Shown: positions 43,275-55,642, counted from the first letter of the stretch. The stretch is 64,000 nucleotides of DNA from Isochrysis galbana (GCA_018136815.1 CM030934.1:6681698-6745697), one strand, 5' to 3'. A program made the numbers and translations. The notes: a model not told the origin generated them from the letters alone.

Positions 43275-46200
43275 CTAGCACAGCGAGGCATGTGAGAGTC
43301 GGCTAGGCACGTCGTCTGTCGTCGCTGGCGCCAGCGCGGCAGAGGAGGCACGCGTGCTCCGCTGCTGAGCGTTGTGGGTGCGCAAGTCGGGTGAAGCGGT
43401 CTTCTCGTCCACGTCTCCCGCCTCGAGCACGAGAGGGGGGACGGGAGCTCCGTCCGCCTTGTTGCAGATGCCGATCGCGATCGTAGAGCCTAATGCTGCG
43501 TCGGCGCCCATCAGGCGCGTGTCGCGCAGCTCCCCTGTCTTCGAATGAAAGTACCAGACACGCCGAGCGTCGGCCTGCCACAGCAGCCGCCAAGGGCCAA
43601 CCTCATACGCGGGGAGCGCGCACACGCCGCTCCCGTCACCCATTGCGAGCGCGACAGCTTCCCGCGTGGGTGCAGGCGACGACTCGTCGACCAGCTCGAG
43701 GCGGTGTGTGCACAGCCGCCGGAGGACCACGTAGCCTGGAATCATCCAATACTGAAGCCACGGACGTGCAGGGCGGACACCATCGCGACGCAATCGCTTC
43801 TGCCCAAAGGCGACACGCGCCGTGCGCATCATAATCTATGACACCGGGGGAGGTATGTAAAGGGTGAGCCGTGCAGTGGTGAGCAACGCAACCAAGCACT
43901 AGCAAGAGATAAAGCCGATGCGGGCGGTGGCAAGTGCCTTGGGCCCATGCGGTGGGGAGTGGCAGCTCAGAACTGGTGAAGGCTGCGAACTGCGTCGATG
44001 TGACGAGTCCTTGCGCACCTGGGTGATGAGAGAAAGATAAAGCCCAGAGCTGAGCAGCAGATAGATGGCCACCTCGAAGTTGGCGGCAGAATAGAAGCAT
44101 TCTGCAAACTCCTTCTCGAGCACTCCTGTCTCTTGTAGTGCAGCGAAGAAGGGCACTAGGTCATTGCAGTGGCACCCGACGAGGAAGCGCGATATGGTTT
44201 CGATTTGCGAGATTCCGAGGACGCAAGCAATGATGTAGACCTCCTGGTACGACCATGCGGAGATAACTTCAACCGCGATGTAGACGTACACCTGCGCGGC
44301 GTGGCTCATCCGCTTGAAATACAGGAGCGCAAGCGCGATGCACTGCAACACCGGCGCGGCGATGGTACACAGGAACAGAATGATCACCACCAGGTACATG
44401 CCGAGGGTTTCAAGGAACACCTCCGTCGTGGGCTGCCATTGCTCAACTGCTTGCATAGCGATGAATTTGCCCAGTCCGATGATTGAGAAGCTCCTCGTAT
44501 GCGAGCCCTCCTTGTGAGCCTCCATCAACACTCCAACAATGCCGTTGTACGCGATTCCAACGTTGGGGAGCGTCGAAGCGGCTATGATGAGTGGCACTAG
44601 CAAGAGCAGGGAGAGTACCAAGAACGAGGTGAATCGCCATTTCAACATCACAAAGTGGCGGCTTGAGTTGCCGACAGAATACAAGTGCGCGTTGAGCGGC
44701 TGGAGTGGCTGGGGCTCTTCTTCAAGCACCTTGTAGGTAACCGCACCATCTGTCTCAACGCCCTTCTTCCCGTTGGATGCACTGCTCCACCTCGGCGAGA
44801 GGAACCCGCGCAGCCGGTAGTCATCCGTCTGCTTGGCATCCTTCCCGCCAATTTCCTTCATGACAATACACGGCACGTTGTCGCGTTGTTCGATCAGTTT
44901 GCGCAGCTCGTCGAGGCGTGAGAGGTGAGCTCGGTGGTAGAAGAGGCAAGCGTGAGAGGATAGCTGCGAGACGAGCTGAGCGAGCAGGTTAGCGTAGAGG
45001 CCCCAGCGCGGCGTGACGAGGAGCTGAACGGAGAAGAGGTTCTTCCATAGGAAATCGAAGGCGGCGGGCGGCCTCAGCGTCACGTTGAAGCCAACGACCG
45101 AGAGGATCATCACGAAGACGTCGATCATAGACCACTTGCCCAGGGTGTCTAGCCACGCGAAGATAGAGCCACGGTTGTCGGGACGCACGATGTACGATGG
45201 TGCAAACCATAGGTAGAGCATGGATGCCAGCTTGAAATATGGCCACAGGCCTGAGAAGATGGCGACGACGAACGCCAAGAAGACGGCCCCGGAGTTGTAC
45301 ATGTCGATCACTGACTGAGCGATGGAAAAGGTAAAGTAGGCCGGCATGCCATACGTCTCGTCGCCGGCTTTGAGGACGACGTCCACTGTCGCACCGACGG
45401 CGAGGTGGCCGGTGAGGAAGAGTAACGCGTTTCCTCCAAGCGCGAGTGGGATGCAGATCTTTGCGACGACTGGCACCGCCTTTGATCCAAAGAGCGAAGT
45501 TTTGCGCGCCAGGTACTGCTTCCGTCGGAGGTGATCGACGGTGCTTAGACTCTGGGCCGCACGAGCCACCCGTCGGTATCGCGTGTAAAACCAGTAGATG
45601 TAGAGGGCGAACAATAGGCCGAACACAAGAGCCACAATCAGCCACTGCCACCACGGCACCTTCGCGGCACTCTCGGATATGAGCTTGCCCAGTTGGATCG
45701 TTGGCGCTGTTTTGCAGTATGGTGCGGGCTTCAGGCCAAATCCCTCAACGTAACCCCCCATCGAGCGCGTTTCGCATTGCTCCGGCGCGTCCGCTAGGGC
45801 TTGGTCGATGAGCGCGGCAAGTTTTGAGTTGGTTGCGAGACCGTCAACGGCGTCGAGGCCATCTTGGATGGCTTGGTGCATGGACATTCGAGCGCCAGGC
45901 GCAGCGGCGTTGGCTGCGATAGTTTGGAAAAATGACGAGTCGCAGTTGACGCAGTCGACCTCAAAGATGTCGAGGGCACCAAGCGTCAACAGGAGTTGCT
46001 CGATGCGGAGCCCGCCTGGTGCGATGGTTGCGAGCCAGCACTCGTAGAAGAGCGCGTCCGACGCGTACATCGCCGCGAGCCTTTGTTGATTGATCAGGAG
46101 TAGCAGGTCGAGTAGTATACGAATGTCGGAGGCGCCCACCTGGATGCGAAATTCCTCCGTAGTGTAGGTGTCGCCACGTGGCAACCTGCCTTCATCTATT

Positions 46201-48314
46201 TCCTCCAAGCGGCGAGAGGCGCCTTGGTGCGTAGTCTCGGGGGCCGAGGCGGGACGCCACATCCTGACGTTAATATACAATTCGAGAGTGAGAGGGGCGA
46301 CCGGAGTGCCGACAGCTCCGGTAGCGCGCAGCACGTGTTCTGCATCCGGCGCCGGCCCGATGTAGACTCCATGAATGGTGTCCACATTGGTGATGGACAC
46401 GTTCAATGCCACAATATCAATGGTGTGCGCCAGCGCATAGAATTTGCTGGGTAACTCGACCGACACGTTGCGTATCTGCGCCACTTGTGTGGGACTCGGT
46501 ACCACCTCTGCGACCATCTCGTTCACCGGTGAGAGCCCGCTGTCGTCGTCCCGGAGCATGTCGTTGGCCATGTCAAGTGCGCGCGAGAGGAGCTGCTCGG
46601 CGCCGGTTGAATTCGACTTGAAGTTGATGTACTTGTCGCCAGTCGGCAGGACGGGCGGCACAGCCGGACATGCGTTGGGAAGCAGATTTGGCACGTCAGC
46701 GAGGAATCCAGCAATGGCTGCGTTGGCTGGCTCCAGGGTGAGGCTTTCCACTAGGGAAGGAAGGGCACCTAGAAGAGCCGGCTCGAAGATAGCCTCGATC
46801 GATTGCGACAGCGTGGTCAGCACGTCAGAGATGTGGTCATTGATGAAGCCTTGGACCACAGGGAATCGCATGTCTCTCACGTGCAGCGCGAGATGAGAGA
46901 TCATCACGCCGAAGATGGTCGTCAGAAGGCAGCCGATGGGAGCTACAGCGACCGTGCCCAGCTGGAGTGACGTGATGCGATTCTCAGCCAGCGCAAGGAT
47001 CGCATCGAGCTCGAGCTCCAGCTCGGATAAACCTGCGCTGACGGAGAACTCCTCCATCTCGTAGGCGCCCGACTCGATCGCCGAGAGCGAGGCTTCGCCG
47101 CCTGGCGGCACCACTCCCAGTGCCATGTCCAGGCGAAGACTGAGGTCGTCCACTGCGAAGCCGTGCCGAAGGGTGTAGTCGCCCACGACGGTGGTGGGTT
47201 GGGTCACCTCAAAAGTGTTGAGGCCACCCAGCGTGACCTTCATGAAGTGCATCACGATCTGCGTCTCGTTATTGGAGCCCAGCACGAAAACGCCGTTTGA
47301 GCCGATGGCCGAGGCCCCAATGGTCACCTCGCCCACTCCAGCGATGGTGTCGGCCACCATGTTGATTACTTGTGCTAAGGCCTGCAACAACGGCTGGATA
47401 GCAAAGATGCGGTCGCCTTGCTTGGAACGACCCTCGGCAACAAGAGCTTTGACGGACCTCGCGGCGCGAGAGGTGGCTGGGAGGAGGCTGAGAATGCCGA
47501 CGGCCTCCTTGGTCGAGCCGTTGTGCGCGAGGGAGACTAGGGATATGTTCTGGACAGCCGCAAGGGCTTCGACCTTGGCCTCTGTCTCGACATTCTCCGA
47601 AGTGCGGTGCGCTTCCATGTCGAAGGAGCGGGCCACATAGGGCTCGAGAAACTCCTTGGAGCTGGTCAGCACTCCACTCAGGGCATCGGCGAGGTCACCA
47701 TTTAGCGCCTCGCACAGGGCGTTGTTGATGTCACCCTGCACCATGCCTATGAGCAGATTCTCGATATTGTCATTGGAGATGGCTGAAGCAATAATGCCAC
47801 CTTGCGCACGGTCAATCTCCAGTGGGAGTGAGGCGTCGCACTCATCCATGCGCAGAGGCGGGCCCTGCTCAAGCCACGCCGTCTGCTGGTTCTGGGCTGT
47901 GCGGAAGGCAGGCACCTCGTAGCTCACCCCGATGGATGCGGTCTGCGTGGAGAGGTTGATGGTGCCCTCCTCGTAGTATAGCATCTGCAGCGACCACCGG
48001 CCGTAGCACGCAATCTGGAACTCACGCAGCGCGCCAACGAGGGTGACGACGCGGCCATCTGGTCGGACTGCCGACTCGAGCTCAATCTCCCCGACCGCAA
48101 ACCGGCTGCAGTTCAGATCCCACACTGTGAGGTCAGCGCTGAATGGGCCGATCGGTACGGCCGTCTCAATCGGAGGGATCATGATGGTCACATCGCGCAT
48201 CATCGCGTTGATGAGGGCGTAATCGTCTGCCTCGAGCCGCCGGCCGACTGCTCGCCCGCCTGCACCAGCCACCGCGCTCGCGCACAGCGGCAGCAGGAGG
48301 GCGACCGCGAGCAT
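43275..48314 (-). CDS. Large secreted/lumenal domain fused to tandem PqiA-type membrane modules
   Basis: Proposed exons are 48314-44019 and 43835-43275, with a 183-nt intron (ACCCAG|GTGCGC, TCATAG|ATT), about 1618 aa. A signal peptide (MLAVALLLPLCASAVAGAG) is followed by ~860 residues of beta-rich sequence with amphipathic repeats. These resemble the TULIP/BPI-LBP lipid-binding fold (for example VPIGPFSADLTVWDLNC), a tentative match. A membrane helix (WLIVALVFGLLFALYIYWF) leads to two multi-helix modules with the hallmark of paraquat-inducible protein A: LGKWSMIDVFVMILS in the first and ISAWSYQEVYIIACVLG in the second. Bacterial PqiA is an inner-membrane partner of lipid-transporting MCE proteins. 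I infer a lipid-handling membrane protein; cell location and substrate are unknown. Confidence 0.75.
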
Positions 48315-48344
48315 CGCGGACGGCGGGTCCCTCCGGCCGACAAT

Positions 48345-48700
<356 letters not shown>

Positions 48701-48739
48701 GGGGAAAGGGGGTGCCGAAGAGATTTTGTTCTCTTCTCC

Positions 48740-49385
48740 ACGGGAGGAGCAAGATAGAGTCACCCGCATGAAGAGGGGGAAGAGGGAGGCTTGGACGTGC
48801 TGAGAGAGAAGAGAAGAGAGAGAGAGAGCAAGGCCGACGAGACTCTCTCTCTCTTCTTCAAGTCCCGCTCGCCTCCCCATTATCATCACGCAGAAACGCT
48901 CACCTTCCTTACCTTGCTTTCTTTCCATTCTTTGGGTTATGCTTCATGCCACCTGCCTCTCTCTTCCCGCTCTCTCTTCTCACTGTCGCTACTGTACCAG
49001 TACTCCCTCCTACTGACTCCAGAATGAAAATGGTGAAAAGGGGTTGTGCACGCCGGATTGTAAAAATGGAAAATAAGTAAATTGATTGCAGAATTATCAT
49101 AATCAGAAAAAGAAAAAGAGGAGACCTCGCGAGAAAGGGAATGTAGAATGTGATTTTATTACCAAAATCTTTTGCCCAAAACATCTCCCTACTCCTACAT
49201 ATGCGACTTTAGGGCCTTTTCGCTTCACTCCCCCCCTTTCACACCCATATGAGACTTGCCCATCAAGTCTCAAGAGCGGTTCTAAGATCAGGTCGAAAAA
49301 CTTTGGTCGTGAGCCAAAAAGGTTTAAACTATCGAGATCCGGGGTCCGAAGTGGTTTGTAATACTAGCGTTTGTTCTGCTTGTTT
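48740..49385. other. Intergenic, AT-richer, nothing recognised
   Basis: Includes an AT-richer segment at 49030-49160. No supported gene or repeat. Confidence 0.35.
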
Positions 49386-49389
49386 CTTT

Positions 49390-50345
49390 TTTTTACTGGT
49401 TTAATGTTTAACCCCAGTGCTGAGGGACCGCAACGGCAACGGAGCCCCTAAAGTACCTCGCGATCAACTAACAACTAAGTTTATACTTAGTTCGCCCATG
49501 GGGGGGCACGTGCCCCCCCCCTCTCTCCACTCCTCCCCTGCCATGGGGGAGGAACCACCCATGCTCGTGGCAAGCCTGATGGCTTGCCAGGAGCCCACTG
49601 CCCTACTGACCCACTCTCTTAGTGGCAGGCTCGCCTGCCTCGCGCGTCCTCCTGGCTCCTGGCTTGTCGTGGCCAGCCCATCGCTCCAACCCCCCTCCCC
49701 CCCTGTTCGACAAGCAGACAGGTGCAGAGTGGGGGCCCCTGAGGCCCAGGAGCGCCAGCGAGGGAGAGGCAGGGGAGACCAGGGCCCAGCCCCAGCCTCC
49801 TCTGCCCCCTGAGCTGGCCTCCCGGAGCCTCCAGGGGTCGCCAGAGGCAGCTGCAGGCCTGTCGCAGGCGCGCCATCGCGCGTGCCGCAGGAGAGGGGAG
49901 AGAGAGCGCGGAGAAGGGGGTGGGCGGAGCGAGGGCTCCGCTCACCGGAAAATATGTAAGTCCCGCACCTGTTTACAGGAGAAGTCGGGACTGAGGACGC
50001 CGCCAGCCCGGTAGGCATAGGAGGAAGGGGGGAACGGATCACCGGGGGGGGGGGCGCGGGCCACCGACCATATCTAAGCCCTTTTCCCCTATCCCCCTAG
50101 TAGTGCACGGGGGGAGTCGCCTGATGGCGGGGGGGAAAGGGTCGGGAGAGAGGGGGTGTAGAAAGTTTTGCTGCGTGAGTAGAAAGTAGATAAGTAGAGG
50201 GTCCACGGCCGCGTGTGCGGTGAGACTATTAAGAAGGTAATTAAAGTACCTCGCGATGGGGTGTGTGCGCGGTTGGCGCATGGCTCGTCCGGTGTCTGTG
50301 GTTAGAGATGCTGGATGGCTAACAAGCTGCTCTACACAACTAATA
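49390..50345 (+). repeat. Family B repeat split by a retroposon
   Basis: The left part is 49390-49449 (TTTAACCCCAGTGCTGAGGG, CGGCAACGGAGCCCC). The right part is 50258-50345 (GGGGTGTGTGCGCGG, GCATGGCTCGTCCGGTGT, GGCTAACAAGCTGCTC). The middle is the 49465-50242 insertion and its duplication. Confidence 0.8.
49465..50242 (+). mobile_element. Full-length 778-bp non-autonomous retroposon (family C) with 15-bp target-site duplication
   Basis: AAAGTACCTCGCGAT is repeated exactly at 49450-49464 and 50243-50257. The element starts CAACTAACAACTAAG with the palindrome AACTAAGT..ACTTAGTT, then CGCCCATGGGGGG. It ends with the family A tail GCGGTGAGACTATTAAGAAG. The 15-bp duplication equals that of the LINE at 26313-27175. 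The internal sequence is noncoding. It is probably mobilised in trans by the LINE through the shared 3' end. Confidence 0.85.
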
Positions 50346-50384
50346 ATATGATTCACAACGAGTATTCGTGCCATGAATTATAAC

Positions 50385-50587
50385 GTAGAACTCCCTCCTT
50401 CCCTTGCTCTCTGCACAAAGAGCTCTCTCTCTCTCTCTATGAATAGATTTTGTTCTCTCCTCTCGCACCTGCCGCAGCCTCCGCCTCCACCTCCGCCCCC
50501 CCCTCCCCTCCCCTCCCTCCCTCCCTCTCTCCTCCCCTGCGCCGCCTGTCGCGTCCTGCTCCGTGACGGCTCGCCTTGCCCAAGCAC
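50385..50587 (+). promoter_or_regulatory. Pyrimidine-rich leader of the SFI1-like gene
   Basis: CTCTCTCTCTCTCT at ~50424-50437, then CCTCCGCCTCC and CCCTCCC runs up to the ATG at 50588. This is the same coding-strand CT bias as at other genes here. Confidence 0.5.
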
Positions 50588-53500
50588 ATGGCGGAGGAGG
50601 ACTCACGGCATACGCCCACTAAGCCCGCGCTAGAGGAGGAGCTGGTGCAGCTGGTGCACTCACTCCGCCGCTCGCGGCAGCAGCGTGCCTCACGCAGGGC
50701 TTCGCGGGGCCACACCACGCCTGCCAACTCTCCCACGCTCCACTCGCCACAGTCTACTAGCTCCGATAAGGAGGCCGCCGAGAGCACAGCGCGCACCACC
50801 GGAGAGGAAAGGAGAAGTGAGCCCGCGTCACCGCTCCGGCTACGTACTACCGCCATGCAGCCAGATAGAGACACTAGAGAGCAATCATGCCGTGGGATCA
50901 CCTTGCCGTCCTCGTCCCTACTCCAAGCTGGAGCGCACTGCGAGCTTGAGGACGGCTTCTCTCTCCAGCCCACACATCCTCGCGAGGCTAGCTCTTGTCT
51001 CCATGCTGCCCAGCTTCGACATGGCAATACAGCTAGACCTGCATCTGGCACCAGTCCTTCTGAGGCTTTTCATGCATCCCCAGAACCTTTGAGATCGGTT
51101 GGCTCGCACGTTTCGTCTCGAATGGTCCATTCAGGTCGCGCACCAATTCAGACACCAAGTACGACGCATATTTCGTCCCCGCTGGCGAGAAGACCCCGGC
51201 CGCCAATCTACACCCAGGGTGCTCAAAGATACCCTACATGGGCAGTCGGACTCACGTACGGCAGTCTTGGTCATACCAGTGACGGGCAGTTCGGGAGCGT
51301 AGGGCGAGCATCCGCGCGAGCTAGCACGGCTCCATCCTCGATGCTCATGCCCACAGCGTGCTCGTCGCGGCCCACCTCACCGGTGAAGCTGAGATCACCA
51401 AAGCGACCGAAGATCCTTCCGGAATCTCCATCACGCGCTGGGCTCGGGGCCTCACGCATGCCGTCATCGACTACGGTGGCGAGCGGCACAGCCTGTCAAG
51501 CAGCAGCAACGCAGGTGCGCCAATCTCGTCCATTGGAGTCCCGTCGTCTTCTCGATGGCTCGACTGAGAGCGAAAACGAAGGAGGGGGTGAGGACAGCAA
51601 TGACGAGATAGCGCTTATGCTACCACAGCTTCGGCGTCATTTGCTGAGAATCAACCTCTCGCAATGGTATTCGATGCGCGCTCGCCACCCGCGTTCGCGC
51701 CTCCTGCAGCATGCTCGCCATGCTGACTGCCGCCGCGCGATGCGCGCATGGGATGAGTTTACTTCAAAGGCGCGGCGTATAGTCGCGGCAAGGCTCGACG
51801 AAGTTGCTCAGTGGAGGCTCTCAGCCTTGTTGGGGAAGCACAGCCGCGAGCCTATGGAGTGCGGTCGATCCTCTCTTAGACGATGGACGCAACCGATGCT
51901 CCTTCGCACCTTGCACTCCTGGAGAGTAGCAGCGCATGAAAGCGCGGTCGCTTGGCGGGAGGCCGAAGAGGGGGCATGGCGTAGGCGAGCCATGGTTAAG
52001 GGTTGCACGGCGTTGCGGGCGTCGCTTACACGCGCCACTTTCCGACAGGAGGCTTCGCGTCACGCTGTGTTGCATCTTGGGTGCGTCCGATGGCATTCCA
52101 ATGCGAAGCGAGCGGCCGCCCTTGCAGCCGCGTGGCGCATGGTTCCACCTGTCCATGTCCTTGCTGGCACTAAATGCCGCGCAGCAATACAGCAATGGCT
52201 CTATCGCTCGGGTGAAATGAATGCCATGAGGCGGAAAGTCGAACGGGCCATCTCCACCGCAGCTGTCCGTGCGTTAACGAGCTACGTCGTAAGTTGGCGT
52301 GTGGCGACGGCCAGGGCTACCGCCACCCAAGCTACTACCCGCTCGTTTCTTCGGTCGCTGCTGCCGATCATTTTGGCTCGTCACTTCCATCGTTGGGCTC
52401 GTCGCGTCGTCAATCGTTCCGCCGCATTCTCCACTTATTCTCGCAGCCTCCACCGCCGCTCCTTGATGCGGCTCAAATCAGCGTGCGTGGACATACAGCT
52501 GATGCGCGCTCACAAGGTGGCTATTGCTGCCGCCACGGCGTCGTTTGGGAGAAGCCGAGCTTCACGAGCGCTTAAGGCCTGGACGGCACGGACGTCCATG
52601 GCCGGTTTGGCTCTAACATGCTCCGAAGCTGCGCGGCGTTCATCCATCCTCGCAGCCCTCGAAAAGTGGCAGTGCTGGGCGACAGTCTCCGCAGCCGCAG
52701 AGGCCGTCGAAATGTCCGCTGCAGCGGCAAGCTGGCGCTACCTTTGCCGAACTGCAATTCATTCGTGGTGCACCTTCGCTAATGCCGCGATTGATCACGC
52801 AACGGTGATATCCACGGGCCGTGCCCATCGCGAGCATGCCCTCATGGCGTCTGGACTCGCGATGTGGTATCGCGGGGCAGCCGCCATCCGCCGACGCCAT
52901 GCTACCCTCGGGATTCGGCTTCGACTGTCGGTGACATGGCGCATGTGGCTTCGAGTCATAGCGAGGTGGAGAGGAGCCCTCGCGCGGCAGGAGCGCGGAG
53001 CGCGAAAGTGGCGCGGCACCACGCTCAAGCGCTGGCATTCACGCGCCGCTGTCTGCGCCGCCTCTGCATCTAAGAGTCACCGAGCAAAGGCACACTGGAA
53101 ACGCAATGCAGTGCAGCACGCTGCCAACACGATGAGACGGTGTGCGGCGCAGTCCGTCGCATCTCGTTGGGCGGGTGCAGAGGTTGCTCACGCCGCACAG
53201 AGGAGAGCGCTAGGCATGGTATGGAGGGAATTGACGCTGTGCGCTGCCATGTTCGCAGCCGAAAGAGCAGCATGTGCGCTGTGGTGGCGGCTGACCAAGG
53301 GAGCGAAGTTGCGCATCTGGGTGGTTGAGCACCGGCGGTCGCTTTTCTTGAGCAGAGCCGTCACACGGACTCGCAGAAGACGAGCTTCTTGGGCGATGGC
53401 CTCAGCGCTTCGCACATGGAGAGAGCAAACGGCCACAACTCTTTCGCGCCGCCGGGCATCCATTGCATCTCAAGGTCGCTCCCCTGTGTTTGTGCGATGG

Positions 53501-55642
53501 CTGCAGCGTGTGGAAAGTACGGAGCCTGAGGATCTCGAGAAACGGTATACCGCAATTGTGGATTCGTATCGCTTGTCAACGTTGCTCCGTGCATGGGCGG
53601 CTGCAGTCCCCGATTACAGGGCTGCAGGTGCGTTGCGCGACAAGGTTTTCACTGCGTTGTCCGAACGACGAGCCGCTCGCCTGCACCGTGGGCTGAGTGG
53701 GTTAGAAAGCTTCGCGGAGGGGAGGCACGATCGGCGTGCTTGCTGGAATAGAGCACAAGCCCATGAACAACACAGGCACCTTGCATGCTGGCTCGCCTTT
53801 GCTACCAGTATGCGGGTGAATGCACGGATGCAGCACATGGCACTTGGCCACTGGGCTCGTGTGGGCTGGAGGATCTTTCGTGCTGCTGTGCACACGGAGG
53901 CTGCACGTACCCGCTGGGACCGATTGCAAATGGCTCACATGCGTGTGTGCAAGATGGCGAGCTCAAGGGCCTTGGCTTACTGGTTGGTGTGTACGCACGG
54001 TGCCACGGAGTTCATCCGGGCACTAGAGGCAGCTGACCATTTGCGAAGGGCCTTGGCGCTGCGTCGCGTCGTCAAGGGCATCGCCATCGCACGTGTCGCC
54101 CGTGGCAATGCGGATCGTGCAGCGCATGCGTGGCGGTCCGCGGCGCTCGCAACTGCCATTGACCACTGGCACGACGAGGCTAACGCATTGGCTGCGGTGG
54201 GCTCAAAACTCTACCGCGCCCCACGCCTCTTGGGACGGCGGCGTCTCGCCTTTCACCGATGGCAAGAGCGGTATTGGTGGCGGCTCTGCAAGGTGGCTGC
54301 CATTGCACACCATGCTGCTGCCTCGAACCGTCGCGTCCTCGGCGCTTGGAATGAGGTCGTGCGGTCTTGGGCTAGCCGGCGGGCTATGGCCGCGGCGAAA
54401 GCGGAGCGTCAATCCTTAGTGAAGTGGCTTAAGCGCTGGGTAGGCGCCGTGGAGGATGCCAAGGGTGCAAGGGCAGAGGCGGAGAAAGTGGCGCGAAAGG
54501 CATCCGAGATAGCAGCTGAAAAGGCGCGAGTTGCGTCTGAGAAAGAACGTTGGAGGGCGTCACTCCCGGGGGGGGCCATGTACCTCGCTACACCTCTCAG
54601 TGAGCCACCGCTGCGAGCTCACACGTTCTTGAGCGGAACGGCGCAAGGGCACTCTTCAGCTCCATCGCCCTTCGTGCCCTCTGCCACGGGGCCATTTACA
54701 AGCATCGTGGGCACAGAGTCGTTGGCGCATGCAAGGGCTCTTGGTAGGCCTACGGCACGTAATCTGCCGCTTGGCTCTGCTCCGGCAATCGGGGGTATTG
54801 ATGTGCGTTTGAATGGCCCACCGCTGAGCCACATCGTAGACGAGCACGAGATCGAGAGAGCGGCGCAGCATGCCGCCGCGGTCGAACGTGCACGGCGCGA
54901 ATCGAATCGAGCCCGTCTAGAGATGCTCCGCGCGCAGGCACTCGCAGAAGCGGCGCTCGGTGTCATGTCGCCCTCAGCTCCGACGGGCGTAGCACACCTA
55001 CCCGTTTCGTCAACGTCATCGAGACAATCCCCTCATCAACTTGTCCCCGCTGCGATTTTACCGGTGGCAGCATCCACAATACATCCTTCAACATCGCGCC
55101 CAACTTGTCTAGATCAGGAGCGATCCGTGCATTGCCGTTTGCAAATGCCACCTGCCGATTCTCCGACATTTCAAAACGGGGCCGCTGCGGCAAGCCTCGA
55201 GCGTCTACTCAACGAGTTCCGGTCCTTTTCTGCCGTCCCATCGATGGTGTGCACGTCTGGGTCTGCAGTCATCGCGGCGCAGCCCCCTGCGACTGCCCAA
55301 GCTTGTCCGAGGTCGCCCTCTGCATCGAGGGCGCCTGCAGAACGAGTAGAAGCACTGGCGAAATCGTCACCTGGTCCGAATGCCTTGCGCCTTGCCGCAG
55401 CTGCCGCGAATCGTCTCGCCACGTTGGGAGGTTTAGATACTGCCAGAGTGTCTTCCGGAGTACAAGGTGGCCAAGAAGGGACGGAGAGCGACTTGGATAA
55501 CGGCGACGGCGTTAATGGTAGTTGCCGAGCCCCGGTTGCACGACGACGCCTTGCACTACCCGAGGCATCCACGAGCGGCAGAGCGTTGGCTACTGACTAT
55601 ATTGACCGCGTGCGCCGAGCGCGCCAGCCCAATCAGGCGTGA
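50588..55642 (+). CDS. SFI1-like Trp-repeat protein (centrin-binding type repeats), 1684 aa
   Basis: The ATG at 50588 (MAEEDSRHTPTKP) begins a single-exon frame. Residues 1-340 are Ser/Pro/Arg-rich and disordered. Residues ~350-1320 hold dozens of short helices with Trp spaced ~23-35 residues apart (ALRTWREQ, ALKRW/LKRWHSRA, AWRSAALATAIDHWHDE), basic and Ala-rich. This matches SFI1-type repeats, which bind centrin along filaments at centrosomes and basal bodies. A charged coiled coil (~1300-1330, KVARKASEIAAEKARVASEK) and a disordered tail with another helix (VERARRESNRARLEMLRAQ) follow. No centrin gene is in the window. Function is inferred from repeat pattern only; other Trp-rich coiled proteins cannot be excluded. 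Confidence 0.7.
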   Translation: MAEEDSRHTPTKPALEEELVQLVHSLRRSRQQRASRRASRGHTTPANSPTLHSPQSTSSDKEAAESTARTTGEERRSEPASPLRLRTTAMQPDRDTREQSCRGITLPSSSLLQAGAHCELEDGFSLQPTHPREASSCLHAAQLRHGNTARPASGTSPSEAFHASPEPLRSVGSHVSSRMVHSGRAPIQTPSTTHISSPLARRPRPPIYTQGAQRYPTWAVGLTYGSLGHTSDGQFGSVGRASARASTAPSSMLMPTACSSRPTSPVKLRSPKRPKILPESPSRAGLGASRMPSSTTVASGTACQAAATQVRQSRPLESRRLLDGSTESENEGGGEDSNDEIALMLPQLRRHLLRINLSQWYSMRARHPRSRLLQHARHADCRRAMRAWDEFTSKARRIVAARLDEVAQWRLSALLGKHSREPMECGRSSLRRWTQPMLLRTLHSWRVAAHESAVAWREAEEGAWRRRAMVKGCTALRASLTRATFRQEASRHAVLHLGCVRWHSNAKRAAALAAAWRMVPPVHVLAGTKCRAAIQQWLYRSGEMNAMRRKVERAISTAAVRALTSYVVSWRVATARATATQATTRSFLRSLLPIILARHFHRWARRVVNRSAAFSTYSRSLHRRSLMRLKSACVDIQLMRAHKVAIAAATASFGRSRASRALKAWTARTSMAGLALTCSEAARRSSILAALEKWQCWATVSAAAEAVEMSAAAASWRYLCRTAIHSWCTFANAAIDHATVISTGRAHREHALMASGLAMWYRGAAAIRRRHATLGIRLRLSVTWRMWLRVIARWRGALARQERGARKWRGTTLKRWHSRAAVCAASASKSHRAKAHWKRNAVQHAANTMRRCAAQSVASRWAGAEVAHAAQRRALGMVWRELTLCAAMFAAERAACALWWRLTKGAKLRIWVVEHRRSLFLSRAVTRTRRRRASWAMASALRTWREQTATTLSRRRASIASQGRSPVFVRWLQRVESTEPEDLEKRYTAIVDSYRLSTLLRAWAAAVPDYRAAGALRDKVFTALSERRAARLHRGLSGLESFAEGRHDRRACWNRAQAHEQHRHLACWLAFATSMRVNARMQHMALGHWARVGWRIFRAAVHTEAARTRWDRLQMAHMRVCKMASSRALAYWLVCTHGATEFIRALEAADHLRRALALRRVVKGIAIARVARGNADRAAHAWRSAALATAIDHWHDEANALAAVGSKLYRAPRLLGRRRLAFHRWQERYWWRLCKVAAIAHHAAASNRRVLGAWNEVVRSWASRRAMAAAKAERQSLVKWLKRWVGAVEDAKGARAEAEKVARKASEIAAEKARVASEKERWRASLPGGAMYLATPLSEPPLRAHTFLSGTAQGHSSAPSPFVPSATGPFTSIVGTESLAHARALGRPTARNLPLGSAPAIGGIDVRLNGPPLSHIVDEHEIERAAQHAAAVERARRESNRARLEMLRAQALAEAALGVMSPSAPTGVAHLPVSSTSSRQSPHQLVPAAILPVAASTIHPSTSRPTCLDQERSVHCRLQMPPADSPTFQNGAAAASLERLLNEFRSFSAVPSMVCTSGSAVIAAQPPATAQACPRSPSASRAPAERVEALAKSSPGPNALRLAAAAANRLATLGGLDTARVSSGVQGGQEGTESDLDNGDGVNGSCRAPVARRRLALPEASTSGRALATDYIDRVRRARQPNQA

